Assembly (NCBI GenBank): GCA_963932465.1
Contig: OZ010790.1
Location: 346,419,087 to 346,483,086, forward strand
DNA: 64,000 bases
Reading direction: 5' to 3'
Source of the DNA: Maratus speciosus
Taxonomy: Eukaryota; Arthropoda; Arachnida; Araneae; Salticidae
Part shown: positions 12,071-24,394 of the stretch, in pieces
How the letters are laid out: each line of letters starts with the position of its first letter
Numbering within the stretch: the first letter of the stretch is position 1
The notes under the pieces: generated by a model
What the model saw: only the letters and a program-made list of their open reading frames with translations
The model's database searches: none
What the model was told of the DNA's origin: nothing
Program-made: the position numbers and the translations under genes

Positions 12071-12728
12071 TAGGGGTGATTCTGTGCAAAAAAGAAAAAA
12101 TCTGAAATCCACAGCAAACTTTCTGAAAGGTCACAACAGAGGGGGAGAGGGAAGGGAATCCACTACGGCACTAACTACGTGTTTTTTCGTGCTCCTTTGG
12201 CGAAATTTGCCGTTTTTTAGCGATCTTTTGACGAAATTTGCCGTTTTTTCGCGATCTTTTGACGAAATTTGCCGTTTTTTCGCGATCTTCTGACGAAATT
12301 TGCCGTTTTTTCGCGATCTTCTGACGAAATTTGCCGTTTTTTTGCGATCTTCTGACGAAATTTGTCGTTTTTTGCGATCTTCTGACGAAATTTGTCGTTT
12401 TGCGATCTTCTAACGAAATTTGTCGTTTTTTCGCGATCTTTTGACAAAATTAGGTTGCTTCTTTTCGTGATCCCTGGACGAAATTCGCGATCCTTTAACG
12501 AAATTTGCGTTATTTTCGCGATCCTCTGACGAAATTCGCGTTTTCCCGCAATCCTTTGACGAAATTGCCGATTTTTCTTCGCACGATTGACGAAATTGAT
12601 CTTTTTCAGCGATCATTTATCAAAATTCGCGATATATTTTCTGTCCAAATTTTTGGATTTACCACCGATTTTATTTTTTTAATTTTCGGAAATGACTGCC
12701 TTAATTTTTCAGAACAGAATCATTCCTG
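12071..12728 (+). mobile_element. TIR element Y copy 1 (CAGGGGTGATTCTG family) with array D
   Basis: Left end TAGGGGTGATTCTG, right end CAGAATCATTCCTG, inverted repeats with two mismatches plus the first base. Flanks GCTAAATG (12063-12070) and GATAAATG (12729-12736) are an 8-bp direct repeat with one mismatch, typical of hAT. Order inside: a left module (TCTGAAA...ACTTTCTGAAAGGT), array D, then a right module with GACTGCCTTAATTTTTC. Non-autonomous, 658 bp. Confidence 0.78.
12185..12635 (+). repeat. ~30-bp tandem array D
   Basis: The most homogeneous array in the window: 10 or more near-identical units of GACGAAATTTGCCG plus TTTTTTCGCGATCT at 12190-12450, then more diverged units. Homogeneity suggests recent expansion. 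The frames at 12217-12447 and 12410-12616 are repeat translations. Confidence 0.92.
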
Positions 12729-13109
12729 GATAAATGACTTCATTAAATGGAAAGTGCAATTTTGCTAAATATGCAACGTTCCAATTCTATAATCAGTAAA
12801 TAAATTTATTCCAAGTACTCATGAAACAAGCACAAATTAACTGTTAAGAGTAGTATATCTTATTAGTAGCTTTAATGCAAGTCATATATATGACACCTAG
12901 ATATTTGAAAGCAGTGAAAAAATGTCAACACCAATCCAATTTTACTTCAAAGTGGCTAAGTAAAAGAAAAGAAAGAAAAAAAAGATTTTTTTTTTTTTTT
13001 TTTTGCTTTGCTTTTACACAAGGTAAATTTCTTTTTCCTGCTTTCTTCCTGGGTATTACACATTACTCATATAAAATTTTTGTACTGAGATTGAGATGGA
13101 TGACAATAC

Positions 13110-13504
13110 CAGGAAGAGGTGATTGTGAGTAAAAAAAAAAAAGGGTATCTGAAATTCACAGCAACTTGTGTGAAAAGGTTACAGCAGAAGGGGGGGGGGG
13201 GGGGGGGGATCACTCCTGGTTTTAATTATGTGTTGTTTTTTTTTTTTTGCGATCCTTTCACGAAATTTGCGTTCTTTAAATAAATTCATGTTTTTTTCCC
13301 GTGATCCATGGCGATACCTCCCTTTTTCCATCGTTCCTTTGACGAAAATCGCGTTTTTCCTGCGATCATTTGACGATATTTCCGTTTTTCCACCAATCCT
13401 TTGACGAAAAGCGCTTTCCCACTAAACATATCGATCTCATAAACCCGGAAGGATCGATCGAAAAACCCGGAAATCCGGGGTACACCCGGAACACAATCAC
13501 CCCT
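13110..13504 (+). mobile_element. Small TIR element, family Y relative, with array E
   Basis: CAGGAAGAGGTGATTGTG at 13110 pairs with CACAATCACCCCTG ending at 13504. It contains a 19-bp G-run (13190-13208), a few ~30-bp array units (13245-13425) and a right part with repeated CCCGGAA and CCGGGG motifs. No clear target duplication. Confidence 0.55.
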
Positions 13505-13545
13505 GCTATTTGTAAACAAATGAATACAAATGTTATATATGATCC

Positions 13546-15215
13546 CAGACCTGTCAACTTTTGAAAATGAGAAAATTTAAAATTTAAATTTCAAAATTTA
13601 AATTAATCTGGAGGTTGGTTGGTTGGTTTTTTGTGTTTTGCAGCCCTTTTTGGATGTTCGTAAAAGGAATAAGGTTTCAGTGTTTCAACTCAATATAGTA
13701 AATTTTTTTCTCTGAAAATTTTTATACGATTTTTTGAGCTTCTCATTTCGCAGCTTTTTTTTTTTTCAACTGGTAAAAGGAGCCCAGTTCCAAATTTTTA
13801 GCTCAGTCCAGTAAATTTTGAGGAAATTCGCGGGTTTTTTTTCCCTTGATTATTTCACGATATTCACAATTCTTTTCCCCACAATCGTAATTCAAGTTTT
13901 TCGATCACGATTCTTTGTTGAAATCTGCACTTTTTGCCCCGAACTTTTGACGAAATTCGCATTCTTTACCTTAATCCATTGATGAATTTTGCGTTTTTTT
14001 GCACTATCCTTTGTTGCAATTCGTGTTTTCTTTCCGCGATCTTTCGATAAAATTTGTGTTTTCTTACTGACCTATCAAATCGATGAAATCTGCGTTTTCT
14101 TACTGATCTTTCGATGAAATTTGCGCTTTATTTCCATGATCTTTTGACGAAATTCACGTTTTCTTTCTGCGATATTTTGGCTAAATTCACATTCTTACCG
14201 CGATCCTTTGACGAAATTGATTTTTTAAGCAGTCACTTGTCGAAATTCGCGATAGTTTATCGCATCAGATCGGCAAATTTCGCAAGTTTTTCGCGACCAA
14301 TTGGTAAAATTTTCGATATGTTTTCGCGACCAATTAACAAAATTCATTACTTGTTTCCGTGATTTTTTGAAGAAATTTGTAATATTTTCCCTCAAATATC
14401 CCTATAATATTTCCCTATTGAAATTCGCAATTTTTTGATGAAATTTTCAATTTCTTTCTGAACTCTTAACAAAATTAGATTTTATTCAGCGAACAATTGA
14501 AGATAATCACTATTTGTTTCTGAGATCTTTGATGAAATATCAGATATTTTCCCATGATCGTTTGAAGAAATTCTCAATTTTTTTTACGACTGATTCACGA
14601 ATTGATTTAGGAAAATTCCATAAAAGAAAAAAATTTGCAAACTTCCAAGAAATTTTAAAATATACTCGCAGAAGAATCATAGGTCTGTGGAAGAATTTTC
14701 AGGGGGAAATACTGCACAGCAGTTTCCATTATGCAGTATTTTCCTTTTCTTTGTGCAAATTGCTCGATTCCGCACAATATTTCAAACCCTGTCCCTCAAG
14801 AAACTCTTAAAATGGCACCCCTGTTTATAAGGAAGGGAATTCCTGTATAATAAATATTTACAGATGCAGGATTCACTCATGGTTAATATCCATTTAGGGG
14901 GTTTTATATTAAGAAGTTTGTTTTGCAGCCCAATTTTTTTTTTCCACTTGAGGATTTTTTAATGTATGGAATTTCGGACTAATGATCAATTTTATAAAAC
15001 TTTCGGTACTGGATGCTTTAAAATTTAGGAAATTTCAGAGCAGAATCACTCCTGAAAAATGTGCTGCGTAGACTAAAAATCTCAACTGGAAAAAAAAATG
15101 CGTTTGTGTTTTTTTTTTTTTTTAAATCGTAGTTTGAGACCGAATTTCGTAGCGTCGTAGTTTAAAGGTCCAAATCGTAGCAACTACGATTTTTTCATAG
15201 CAGTTGGCAGGTCTG
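13546..15215 (+). mobile_element. TIR element X copy 2 with array F
   Basis: Begins CAGACCTGTCAACTTTTG and ends CAGTTGGCAGGTCTG. Flanks TGATCC (13540-13545) and GGATCC (15216-15221) match at 5 of 6 positions. Has the (TTGG)n tract, the array, a family Y right-end module (GCAGAATCACTCCTG near 15040) and the terminal block with several CGTAG / CTACGA inverted pairs (15125-15210). Confidence 0.78.
13835..14620 (+). repeat. ~30-bp tandem array F
   Basis: Diverged units around TTTGACGAAATTCGCG, with many substitutions and spacing drift, so older than array D. Frames at 14114-14362 and 14514-14810 are incidental. Confidence 0.85.
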
Positions 15216-15785
15216 GGATCCACATAGTCATCTGATACAGTTGCAAATCATTTCTAGCTTTTTCTGACAGAGGGTGATCACAAACTTTCTTTTTTTTATT
15301 AATTTTGTTGTGATCTCATAATTAACCATGTGACTAAATCTTCATAGAAAAATATTTGATCAAACATACTCTTTACATCCCTGAAGTTCAATAACAATTC
15401 GTCAAGTATTTCTCTAGATATTCGACATAATCATAGATGCCAACATTGTAAAGACTGTATCAGGAGTAAACCATTTAAATTTCAGGAGTTTTGGACGCTC
15501 TTCAGGAGTAACATGTTCACATTTCAGGAGTCATTTCAGGAGTTGTACATGGATTTTTACGAGCTATATTTTTTACAAATAATTTCAGTCATCTTGCAGC
15601 TTTTGCATTTATCAACACAACATAATTTAAATAAAGGTTACTAAATTTACTTTTACTTTTAATGTGTTAATAATTTTTTATGATAAATTTATAAAAATGG
15701 AATATTTTTTTTTGTCCCTACAGAGCAAAAAATCCGCGATTGATATAACTGTGTGAAATTACATGACTATTTTTCCCCTCTAAAA
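15216..15785. other. Spacer, no gene seen
   Basis: AT-rich, with a few short direct repeats of a TTTCAGGAGT motif at about 15470-15545. No coding signal. Confidence 0.5.
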
Positions 15786-17145
15786 AGATAAAGTGACTTT
15801 TTTCTGCGACCAATTAACAAAATTCGCGATTTTTCGCCGAGATCGACTGACGAAAATCGCGATGTTTTGCCGCGACTGACGGATGAAAATCGCGGTGTTC
15901 TGCCGCGACTGATGGACGAAAATCGCGATGTTCTGCCGCGACTGAAAGACGAAAATCGCGATGTTTCGCCGCGACTGACAGATGAAAATCGCGAATTTTT
16001 GCCGTGACTGACGGACGAAAATCGCGATTTTTTTTACCACGACTCACTGACGAAAATCGCTATTTTTTGCCGCGACTCACTGACGAAAATCGCGATTTTT
16101 TTGCCGCGACTCACCGACGGAAATCGCGATTTTTTGCCGCAACTCACTGACGAAAAATTCGATTTTTTGCCGCGACTCACAGACCAGGGGTGATTCTGAG
16201 AAAAAGAAAAATCTGAAATTCACAGCAAATTTTCTGAAAGATTACAGCAGACGTGTGTGTGTGTGGGGGGGGGGAATCCACTCCCAAAACTAACTATATG
16301 ATGTTTTTTTTCTGCGGACCTTCGACAAAATTAGTGTTCTTTCGCGATCCTTTGATAAAATTTGTTGTTTTTTGCAATCTTTTTGACGAAATTTGCGGAG
16401 TTTTTTGCGATCGTTTGACGAAATTTGCGTTTTCCCCCGCAATCATTCGGCGAAACTGGCGATTTTTTTTACGAACAATTGAGGAAATTGATTATTTTGA
16501 CGGAATTGATTATTGTTGAAATTCGCGCTATTTTTTATGTCCGAATTTTCGGATTGATGACCGAATTTTTCAACTTTCAGAACCGAAAGCCTTATATTTT
16601 CGAAACAGCGATTTTTTGCCGCAACTGACTGACGAAAAGCGCGATTTTTTGCCGCGACTGACTGGCGAAAACAGTGATTTTTTGCCGTGACTGATTAACC
16701 AAAACAGCAATTTTTTGACGCGAATGACTAACGGAATTCGTGATTTTTTTGCAGCGCAGAAGTGATTGAAAAAATTCGCGATTTTTATCATTGGCCGATT
16801 ATCGGATTTCAGGATATTTTTTCCTCAATTGATTAACGCAATTTTGCCGCGGCTGACAGCCGAAATTAGAGTTTTTTTTGGAGAGTAAAAAAAATTGCGA
16901 TTTTTATCAACGATCTATTGATGAATTTCACGATTATTTGCAGCGAATGATTGACAAAAGGTGCAACTTTTTTCAACGACCGGTTGGCGAAATTTGCGAT
17001 TTTCTGCCGCGAGCGATTGTAGAAATTCGCGGTTTTATCGACTAATAGACAATTTTCGCGATATACGAGTACTTCAACGACCGATTGACGAAATTCGTGA
17101 TTTTTTGCCGTGATCGATCGAAGAAATTCGCGATTTTTTTTTCCC
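15786..17145 (+). repeat. Array G: ~33-bp variant units with GCCGCGACT
   Basis: Units run GACGAAAATCGCGATTTTTT then GCCGCGACTGAC, a sub-family of the ~30-bp unit. It is interrupted at 16195-16605 by a family Y copy and becomes diverged after 16800. In the reverse direction it reads as cyclic peptides (15780-16047); these are repeat translations. Confidence 0.9.
16195..16605 (+). mobile_element. Family Y copy inserted in array G, right end lost
   Basis: CAGGGGTGATTCTGAG at 16195 starts a family Y left module, followed by a GT/G tract (16254-16272), a few ~30-bp units and the right module (TTTTCGGATTGATGACCG, CCGAAAGCCTTATATTTTC). Array G resumes at about 16606 without the expected right terminus, so the end was lost or recombined. 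Confidence 0.6.
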
Positions 17146-17526
17146 TCAAATTTCCGTATTTTCTACCTTATTACCGTACTTCCGTATTTTATCTTACACT
17201 TCCGGAGACATTGGCATCTATGCATAATGTCTAAAATCAAAAGTGTCTGGACACTTTCAACTAGATAATGAATAAACAGGTAATTCCTGAATCTTGTTTC
17301 ACCTCAAATAACTTATAAACTGAGCTAGCTACATTTGATCAGATAGTGTACTTTCACAAATATTTTGAAGAAAATTATTAATAGCCCCTCCCTTATAAGA
17401 AAAGATTAATCATTAAAAAAGGATGAAGAATCTTCCCAAGGAATGTTTTTTCCTCCCTCTCTGCTCTAGGAATATATATATTATATATATAAACACCAAA
17501 GAAAAAATTCATAATCATAAATTTAC

Positions 17527-17833
17527 CTTAGCAGATATGTGAAAAGTCCATTCTCTGCAACAGTTCTTCTCAGAAACCATCAGATTAACTTCAGGCTCTA
17601 CAGTAATGTCTACTGTATCTATGTTTTCGGTCATAATTAAATTTGGATTTGAAGAAGTATGCCATTTTTCTAATAGCTGTTCAGTATAATTTCGCCCTTG
17701 AAGACTACACTCTTTAGCTCGTTGTAATTTGGTTTGACGGTAATCAAATCTCTCTTTCCATTCATGTAATTCTTCTTCACCATGAGCATCACAACACTGT
17801 TGTCCTAATCTACATCTTCCAGTAGCTGCATAA
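17527..17833 (-). CDS. HELZ: HELZ-like exon 2: CCCH zinc finger
   Basis: 307 nt between acceptor TTTACAG and donor GTAAAT. The split codon GC|T joins it to exon 1. With C56 from exon 1 it completes C56-x8-C65-x5-C71-x3-H75, the exact spacing of the HELZ CCCH finger. The following EEELHEWKERF and TEQLLEKWH match EELAEWQKRY and METLIEKWM of the vertebrate protein. The exon ends WTFHISAK in phase 0. CCCH fingers of this type bind single-stranded RNA, so this region probably contributes RNA or partner binding before the helicase core. Its flanking introns are both over 11 kb and repeat-filled. Confidence 0.9.
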
Positions 17834-18044
17834 CTGTAAATAAAGAAATAAATTCATAAATATATAAACTCAGGCAACTCTTTGATTCATCAATGATTAT
17901 AATTTGTACAATTAACAAACATGCTTGTAAGTGCAGGTTTACAAAATTGGCTTTTATAAAATCAACACATCACAAGATTTTTTTTTTTCTTTCTTTAGAA
18001 ATCAGTATATTAAAGAATTGAAATTGAAAATGCATACACATATA

Positions 18045-18826
18045 CAGTCGAACCCTGATTTAAAGAATCGTTCAGGACTAACAACTTTGTTCGTTGAATC
18101 GAGATTATTCGTTAAATTGCGATAATGAAAGGAATTCTTGTTATACAACAGAGCACATTAAAAAATGGCAAATTATTATAAATAAAAAAGCAACGCTCAC
18201 TTGCCTTAATGATGATTTTAAACATTTGTTACTTTAAGAAATTACCCTATAAAAATAGATTTTTTTTATATTACTATAAATCACAATCATCATAATTAAG
18301 AAAAAAAATTCATTTATTCAAATATTATAGCTAAATTATAAGATATATTTTGTAGATGTATGTTTGCTTTCTTTTGATTTTGTATTCCAAACTTCTTTGT
18401 CAATTTTTTCCTGATGCTGTGAAAACAGTGTCCTCAACATCATGAGCCATCAAATACCGTTTCAAAGTATCCAAACTGCTGACAGCTTCTTTGAATGTTG
18501 TATGCTTCATCTCTGTTTCATCGTCTTCAGCCGATCCACTAGTACTGCTATTAATAACCTCGCTGTAATGTATATTTTCGCATGTAAATATTTCTGAATC
18601 CCAAGATACAGATTCATAAAAAAATACAATCAGGGATATTGAAAATATTTTATAAATATTAGAATTTTTTTTTTTTTTTTTAAACATAGAAAATTATTTG
18701 TTAAATCACGATTATAAATTCGTTAAATCGAAGTATTTCTGTTCCATTTTCGTCGGGACCATAAAAAAATTCGCTAAATCGAGAAATTCGTTAAAATCGC
18801 AATTCGTTAAATTGGGGGCTCAACTG
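18045..18826 (-). mobile_element. Internally deleted Tigger/pogo (Tc1-mariner) element
   Basis: Left end CAGTCGAACCCTGATTTAA, right end TTAAATTGGGGGCTCAACTG (reverse: CAGTTGAGCCCCCAATTTAA), each flanked by TA, the mariner target site. The 782-bp copy keeps the 3' part of a transposase gene on the minus strand. Terminal repeats extend inward in degenerate form (ATTCGTTAAATCG blocks). Confidence 0.82.
18381..18600 (-). pseudogene. C-terminal remnant of Tigger-type transposase
   Basis: The minus frame reads TTFKEAVSSLDTLKRYLMAH followed by DVEDTVF, closely matching the C-terminal segment of Tigger/pogo transposases (..EALSALETLRRYL..DVDDSVFSSLHKIEKEL). An in-frame TGA follows SGKN. The DDE catalytic domain and DNA-binding domain are absent, so it is inactive. 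Confidence 0.8.
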
Positions 18827-19589
18827 TATATAGATATTTATTCATTCATAATCATTTAGAATGTCATTAATTTAAAAGATTATACATCACAAAATAAATA
18901 AAGGATTTCTTTTATTATTAGTGGCATAAGTATTGAGCTTTATTTAAACTTAAATAAGAAGATGCATTGCCCATTTCAAGTGTACAAGTTCTGCAAGCAG
19001 CAGAATTTGTACTTAAGTCAACTTTGGTGAGAATTGAAAAGAATTGAAATTATTTGCATATCCAGTATGTCTTTTGTAGATAACAAAAAGACTGAAGACT
19101 GTAAGGATGGGGAATCTAAATTTTATTTCTTCTATAGCCTGCTTTACATTTGGAACCCATTCAACCCCCAACCTCAATATTTTTATAAATACAAATCTTA
19201 AATTCATTTATTATTTTTTAGATTGAATTCTCTTTTCTTTTTCCTTGGTTTCTTTTACATCCTTTCTTATTGTGCAATTTTAAAGTATTTTACATAAAAA
19301 TATATTATTTGTAGTGAACATGAAGGGGGCTATGCATATATAACGTTATCCACATTTCGTTAATTTTGTATCCCCCCCCCCCCCCTTACGATATCATATG
19401 TTATCATTTATTGAACCCCCAACCTGATGATATCATTATCAATGTCTAAAAATTCTTTTTACATCTCTCTCAAATCCTATCCTACTATAGTATGATCTTC
19501 CCTCTCTCCTCCCATCCTCAATCCTCCACCATGTTTAGATTTTTTTCTTTTTTATATATATGCTTACAGTAATATACATATATGACTAC

Positions 19590-22500
19590 TAGCAGACATG
19601 ACCGAGCTAAGCTCGGTCAAAATTAGCCTTGTGTTCAATTCGATATTTCATTCTCACTGTATAATTCTTGTTGTTTAGATAAAATTGGTATGATCCTTGA
19701 TCCTAAGCCATAGGGACCCACTAACCGAAATTTTTCAAACATACGACTTAACCAATGCTCTTCTGGAACCTGAAAATGATAGAATACAAAATTTAGTCAA
19801 AATCGCTAAAATCATTTTATAGATAAAATTAGCTTGACCCACGATAACCCAAAAAGGACCTACTAATCTCAATTTATCGAACATCTCACCTATCCCAATG
19901 GTTTTCTCGTTCTAGGAAACAGTGTAATAAGAAATTTTGCCAAAATCGTTTCAGCCATTTTTTAGATAAAATTAGCTAAACATTGATCCATATTGACCCA
20001 AAATGACTGGTTAATCGAATTTTCTTGAGTATGCGACCTAGACCAATGGTCTTCTCAAACCCGAAAATGATAGAAAACAAAATTTAATCAAAATCATTAA
20101 AGCTGTTTTCTAGATAAAATTAACTTGACCCAGAGTGACCCAAAAATGATCCATTAATCGAACTTTCTCGAACATGTGACCTAACCCAATGATCTTCTCT
20201 TGCCTGGAAACAGTATAATACAAACTTTTGTCCAAATCGTTTGAGCCTTTGACCCACAGTAACCCACTAATCGATTTTTCCCGAACATGTGACTTAGCTC
20301 AATGGTATTCTCATGCAGAAACGACATAATACAAAATTTTGCCATAATGTTTTGAGCCATTATTTTAGATACACTTAGCTTGACCCACAGTGACCCACTA
20401 ATTGAATTTTCTCAAATGTGTGACTTAGCCCAGTGGTCTTCTCATGCCCAGATACTGTATAATACAAAATTTTGACAAAATCGTTTGACTTGTTTTTTAG
20501 ATACAAATAGCTTGTCCAACAGTGACCCAAAAATGACCCACTAATAAATATTTCTCGAACTTGTGACTTAGCCCAATGGTCATTTCATGCCCGAAAAGGT
20601 ACATTACAGAATTTTGTCAAAAGGTTTTGGGCGTTTTTTTAGATTCAATTAGCTTAACCCTGGCCCATTGTGACCCAAAATGACCCACTAATCAAATTTT
20701 CATGAACATGCGACCAAACCCAATTGTATTCTCGCGCCTGAAAACGATAAATACAAAATTTCGTCAAAATAGTTAAAGCCGTTTTCTCGTTAAAATTTGC
20801 TTGACCCACTAATTGAATTTTCTCTAATATGTGACTTAGCCCAATGGTCTTATCGAAATCCAAAACGACAGAATACAAAATTTAGTCAAAACTGTTAGAG
20901 CCGTTTTTTTAAATAAAATTGGCTTGACCCAAAGGGACCCAAAAATGACCCAGTAATCAAAATTTCTCGAACATGTGACCTAGCCCAATAGTTTTCTCGT
21001 GCCTAAAAACAGTTGGATATAAAATTTAGTCAAAATCGATTGAGCTGTTTTTTAGATATAATTAGCTTTACCTTGACCCATTTTACCCAAAATGACCCAC
21101 TAATCGATTTTTCTCGTATACATGTGACTTAGTCCAATGGTCATATGATGCCCGGAAACGGTATATTACAAAATTTTGTCGAAATGTTTTAGGCCTTTTT
21201 TGGATTCAATTAGCTAGACCCTGACCCATTGTGACCCAAAATGACACACTAATCGAATTTTCTTGATCATGCGATCAAGCCAATGGTATTCTCAAGCATT
21301 GAAAACGATAGAATAGAAGATTTCGTCAAAATCGTTAAAGCCATTTTCTAGATAAACTTTGCTTGACCCACAGTGACCCACTAATCGAATTTTCTCTAAT
21401 ATGTGACTTATCCCATTGGTCGTCTCGTAATCGAAAACGACAAAATACAAAATTTAGTCAAAATCGTTAGCCGTTTTTTAGATAAAATTGGCTTGACCCA
21501 TTGTGACCCAAAAATGACCCGCTAATCGAAATTTCTCGACTATGTGACCTAGCTCAATAGTTTTCTCATGCCGAAAAACGGTTGTATGTAGAATTTAGTC
21601 GAAATCGATTGAGCCGTTTTTTAGATATAATTAGCTTGACCTTGATCCATTATGGCCCAAAGGGACCCACTAATCGAATTTTCTCGAACACGTGACCTAG
21701 CCTAATGGTGTTCTCGTGCCTGAAAATGGTAAAATACAAAATTTTGTCAAAATCGTTAGAGCCATTTACTAGATAAACTTTGCTTGACCCACAGTGATCC
21801 AAACATGACCCACTAATTGAATTTTCTCTAATATGTGACTTAGCCCATTTGTCTTCTCGTAATCCAAAACGACAAAATACAAAATTTAATCAAAATCGTT
21901 AGAGCCATTTTTTAGATAAAACTGGCTTGACCCATAGTGACCCACTAATCGAAATTTCTCGACTATGTGACCTAGCTCAATAGTTTTCTCGTGCTGAAAA
22001 ACGATTGGATGTAGAATTTAGTCGAAATCGATTGAGCCATTTTTTTAGATATAATTAGCTTGACCTTGACCCATTATGACCCACTAATCGAATTTTCTTG
22101 AATATGTGACCTAGCCTAATGGTGTTCTTGTGCCCGAAAATGGTAAAATACAAAATTTTGTCAAAACCGTTAGAGCCATTTTATAGATAAACTTTGCCTG
22201 ACCCACAGTGACCCAAAAATGACCCACTAATCGAATTTTCTCTAATATGTGACTTAGTCCATTGGTCTTCTCGTAATCCAAAACAACAGAATACAAAATT
22301 TAGTCAAAATCGTTAGAGCCGTTTTTTAGATAAAATTGGCTTGACCCAAAGGGACCCCAAAATGACCCACTAATCGAAGTTTCTCGAACATTTGATCTAG
22401 CCCAATAGTTTTCTCGTGCCGAAAAATGGTTGGATATAAAATTTGGTCAAAATCGATTGAGCCGTTTTTTAGATATAATTAGCTTGACCTTGACCCATTA

Positions 22501-22680
22501 TGACCCACTAATCGAATTTTCTCGAACACGTGACCTAGCCCAATGGTCTTATGCTCGAAAATGGTAAAATACAAAATTTCGTCAAAATCGTCAGAGCCGT
22601 TTTTAAGATAAAATTTACATACACACACACACATACATACACACACAATTTTTACTCGCATTATAAGATATAAATTTAGA
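19590..22680 (+). repeat. ~140-bp satellite with trimeric higher-order repeat
   Basis: About 20 monomers of 135-145 bp with a core like TCAAAATCGTTAGAGCCGTT, then AGATAAAATTAGCTTGACCC, then CCACTAATCGAATTTTCTCG. In the second half three monomer types alternate. GTTTTCTCGTGC-type monomers start near 20990, 21560, 21985 and 22410, and CTCTAATATGTGACTTA-type near 20822, 21395, 21828 and 22238, giving ~425-bp trimers. The array begins after a palindrome (GACCGAGCTAAGCTCGGTC, 19600-19618) and ends in ACACACACACATACATAC and TTATAAGATATAAATTTA. Ends and core resemble the 3' region of RTE-type retrotransposons. Confidence 0.88.
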
Positions 22681-22689
22681 TCAAATAAC

Positions 22690-23334
22690 ATCTAAAAGAG
22701 TTAGTTACTATTTAAAAGTATTTAATAATAGCTTATTGCTGAATAACGGATTCAAAAGTTCTTGCACTTGCTCCCTGCCCGGTATAGGTGAAAACTGGGA
22801 AATTGAGTTAGTAGCCAGTGGCCGGTAGACTCAGTTTCATTAGTGGCCACTTTTTAAAGTTAGTGGCCACTATAATATTTCAAACTTTGACATCTAGATA
22901 AACTATAATCGTTGTATATATACATATTTTTCTATAAATCAGAGTTTTATACCAGTCAACTATTCACAATAAGAATAGGGAAGCAGTCGAAATTCAAGAA
23001 AATTACTTTAAAACCACAAAATCTGTTATCATATTAATTTTTTTAGAATTTATTTTTGGATAATTTGTATATGTTCATAAACACCATTATCAATCAAATT
23101 CATTTTACTTTATATAAAAAATAACTAATTCCAACAGCTAGGTGTATTCAATTAAAAAAAGAAAATCAAATAAAACATTATTTTGATTTTATTTAATAAA
23201 TGTGTTATTAACATGCTACACACATTACATACAGTTGAAGTCTAAGCTGGTGACTGTATTTCGCAGGATTAAACAATATCTCTTGAAGAAAAATAATCTA
23301 ACTGATCTAACATATTGAAGATATTGCAATGTCC
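22690..23334. other. Spacer with short repeats
   Basis: Holds two copies of TTAGTGGCCACT (about 22839 and 22860) and otherwise AT-rich DNA. No gene seen. Confidence 0.45.
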
Positions 23335-24089
23335 TTAACCCTTTCGTGTCGGATTTTTTTTTTCTTCAGTTTTGAGAATAAAATTACTTTTATTTTAATA
23401 ATGCTAATCGTAGTTATCCGAATAGATTTACTGAAGTTTAAAGATTATCTCATTGTCTGAATTCTAACGAATGTACTTATTTTGTGTACTATTCAATTCA
23501 TATTTATATGATAATAGAAAGGAAGAGTTTTTGAAGATGTTTGGAAAATATCATTACAACAGAGTTTAACAGATATTACAACTTTCTAATTTTTTTTGTG
23601 TTTTATCACACATGATTTGTTCAGAAAAGTAACCTATACTATTTTAAATTTAACCCCTTTGCGACGGGAGCCTTTTACGAAATGTTTATTACTTTGCTAC
23701 CGGTCTTAAAAAACAGAAGTTTGTGCCTATTCAAATCGAGAAAATGCTCGGATTAAATAAGGCAAATTTTACATTAAAATTTTACTGGTGTGAATAAACG
23801 AGGATCCTTAGGCCTATTTCTGGCACATATACGTGTCACTCGTCCCCAAGGGGTTAAAGAGTGATATATATTTATAAAATAAAGGAATCGCCAACGGTGC
23901 AAAGGGAATTAAACAAACTTTTATTGTTATTACTAAATGTCCAAACATAAATGAAATCATAATAAGAAAGGCATAGCCATATACTATCATTACTATATGT
24001 AGATAGTAGCAAAAGTAATTGTTAAGACAAAACAATACTCGATGGAAAGATATGTACTAATAATAGTACTCCAAACCCGAAAGGGTTAA
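23335..24089 (+). mobile_element. TTAA-flanked element, piggyBac-like (outer)
   Basis: Left TTAACCCTTTCGTGTCGG (23335), right CAAACCCGAAAGGGTTAA (to 24089): inverted ends at TTAA, as in piggyBac-type elements. Non-coding. A second TTAA element is nested inside at 23650-23857. Confidence 0.72.
23650..23857 (+). mobile_element. TTAA-flanked MITE, piggyBac-like (nested)
   Basis: TTAACCCCTTTGCGACGG at the left and CGTCCCCAAGGGGTTAA at the right, 208 bp, inserted within the 755-bp TTAA element around it. The body is non-coding. Confidence 0.72.
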
Positions 24090-24394
24090 AATGCACTTGC
24101 ATTTTAAAAGTGAAAGAAACGGAAAAGGCGGTGAAAGAAAGGGAATAAATTATTTGAAACGCATGTGGAATCAAAGCTGATGAATAAAACTGTAGCAGAA
24201 ATAATATAGACTTTTGCAGAATAAAACTGTAAAAAAAATAATCCAACTGAAGAGCGAGCACTTGGCGAAAAAATGAAATATTGAAAATAGAGCTAAATTA
24301 TTGAAATCTGCTTGCATCCGGTAGGAAAAAAAAATTAACCAGTTTGCTAATTAGATGTAATCAAAGTAGAGATGCATATTTTCATGAAAAAAGT

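Larger units (their letters stand above)
5905..17526 (-). other. HELZ intron 2
   Basis: 11.6 kb intron, donor GTAAAT, acceptor CTTTAAAG. It contains arrays B to G, TIR element X copy 2, family Y elements and the 10765-11802 element. In 6040-7500 and 17160-17520 I see no gene. About 6600-6780 (AAAATCAGTCCAGTCGTTGG...) looks like a 3' tail of an RTE-type retrotransposon, without coding sequence. Confidence 0.8.

Noticed and set aside
15780..16047. Cyclic frames reading FVRQSRQ- and FRPSVAA-type repeats
   Set aside because: Two overlapping minus frames across array G; both follow the 33-bp unit and have no independent coding signal.
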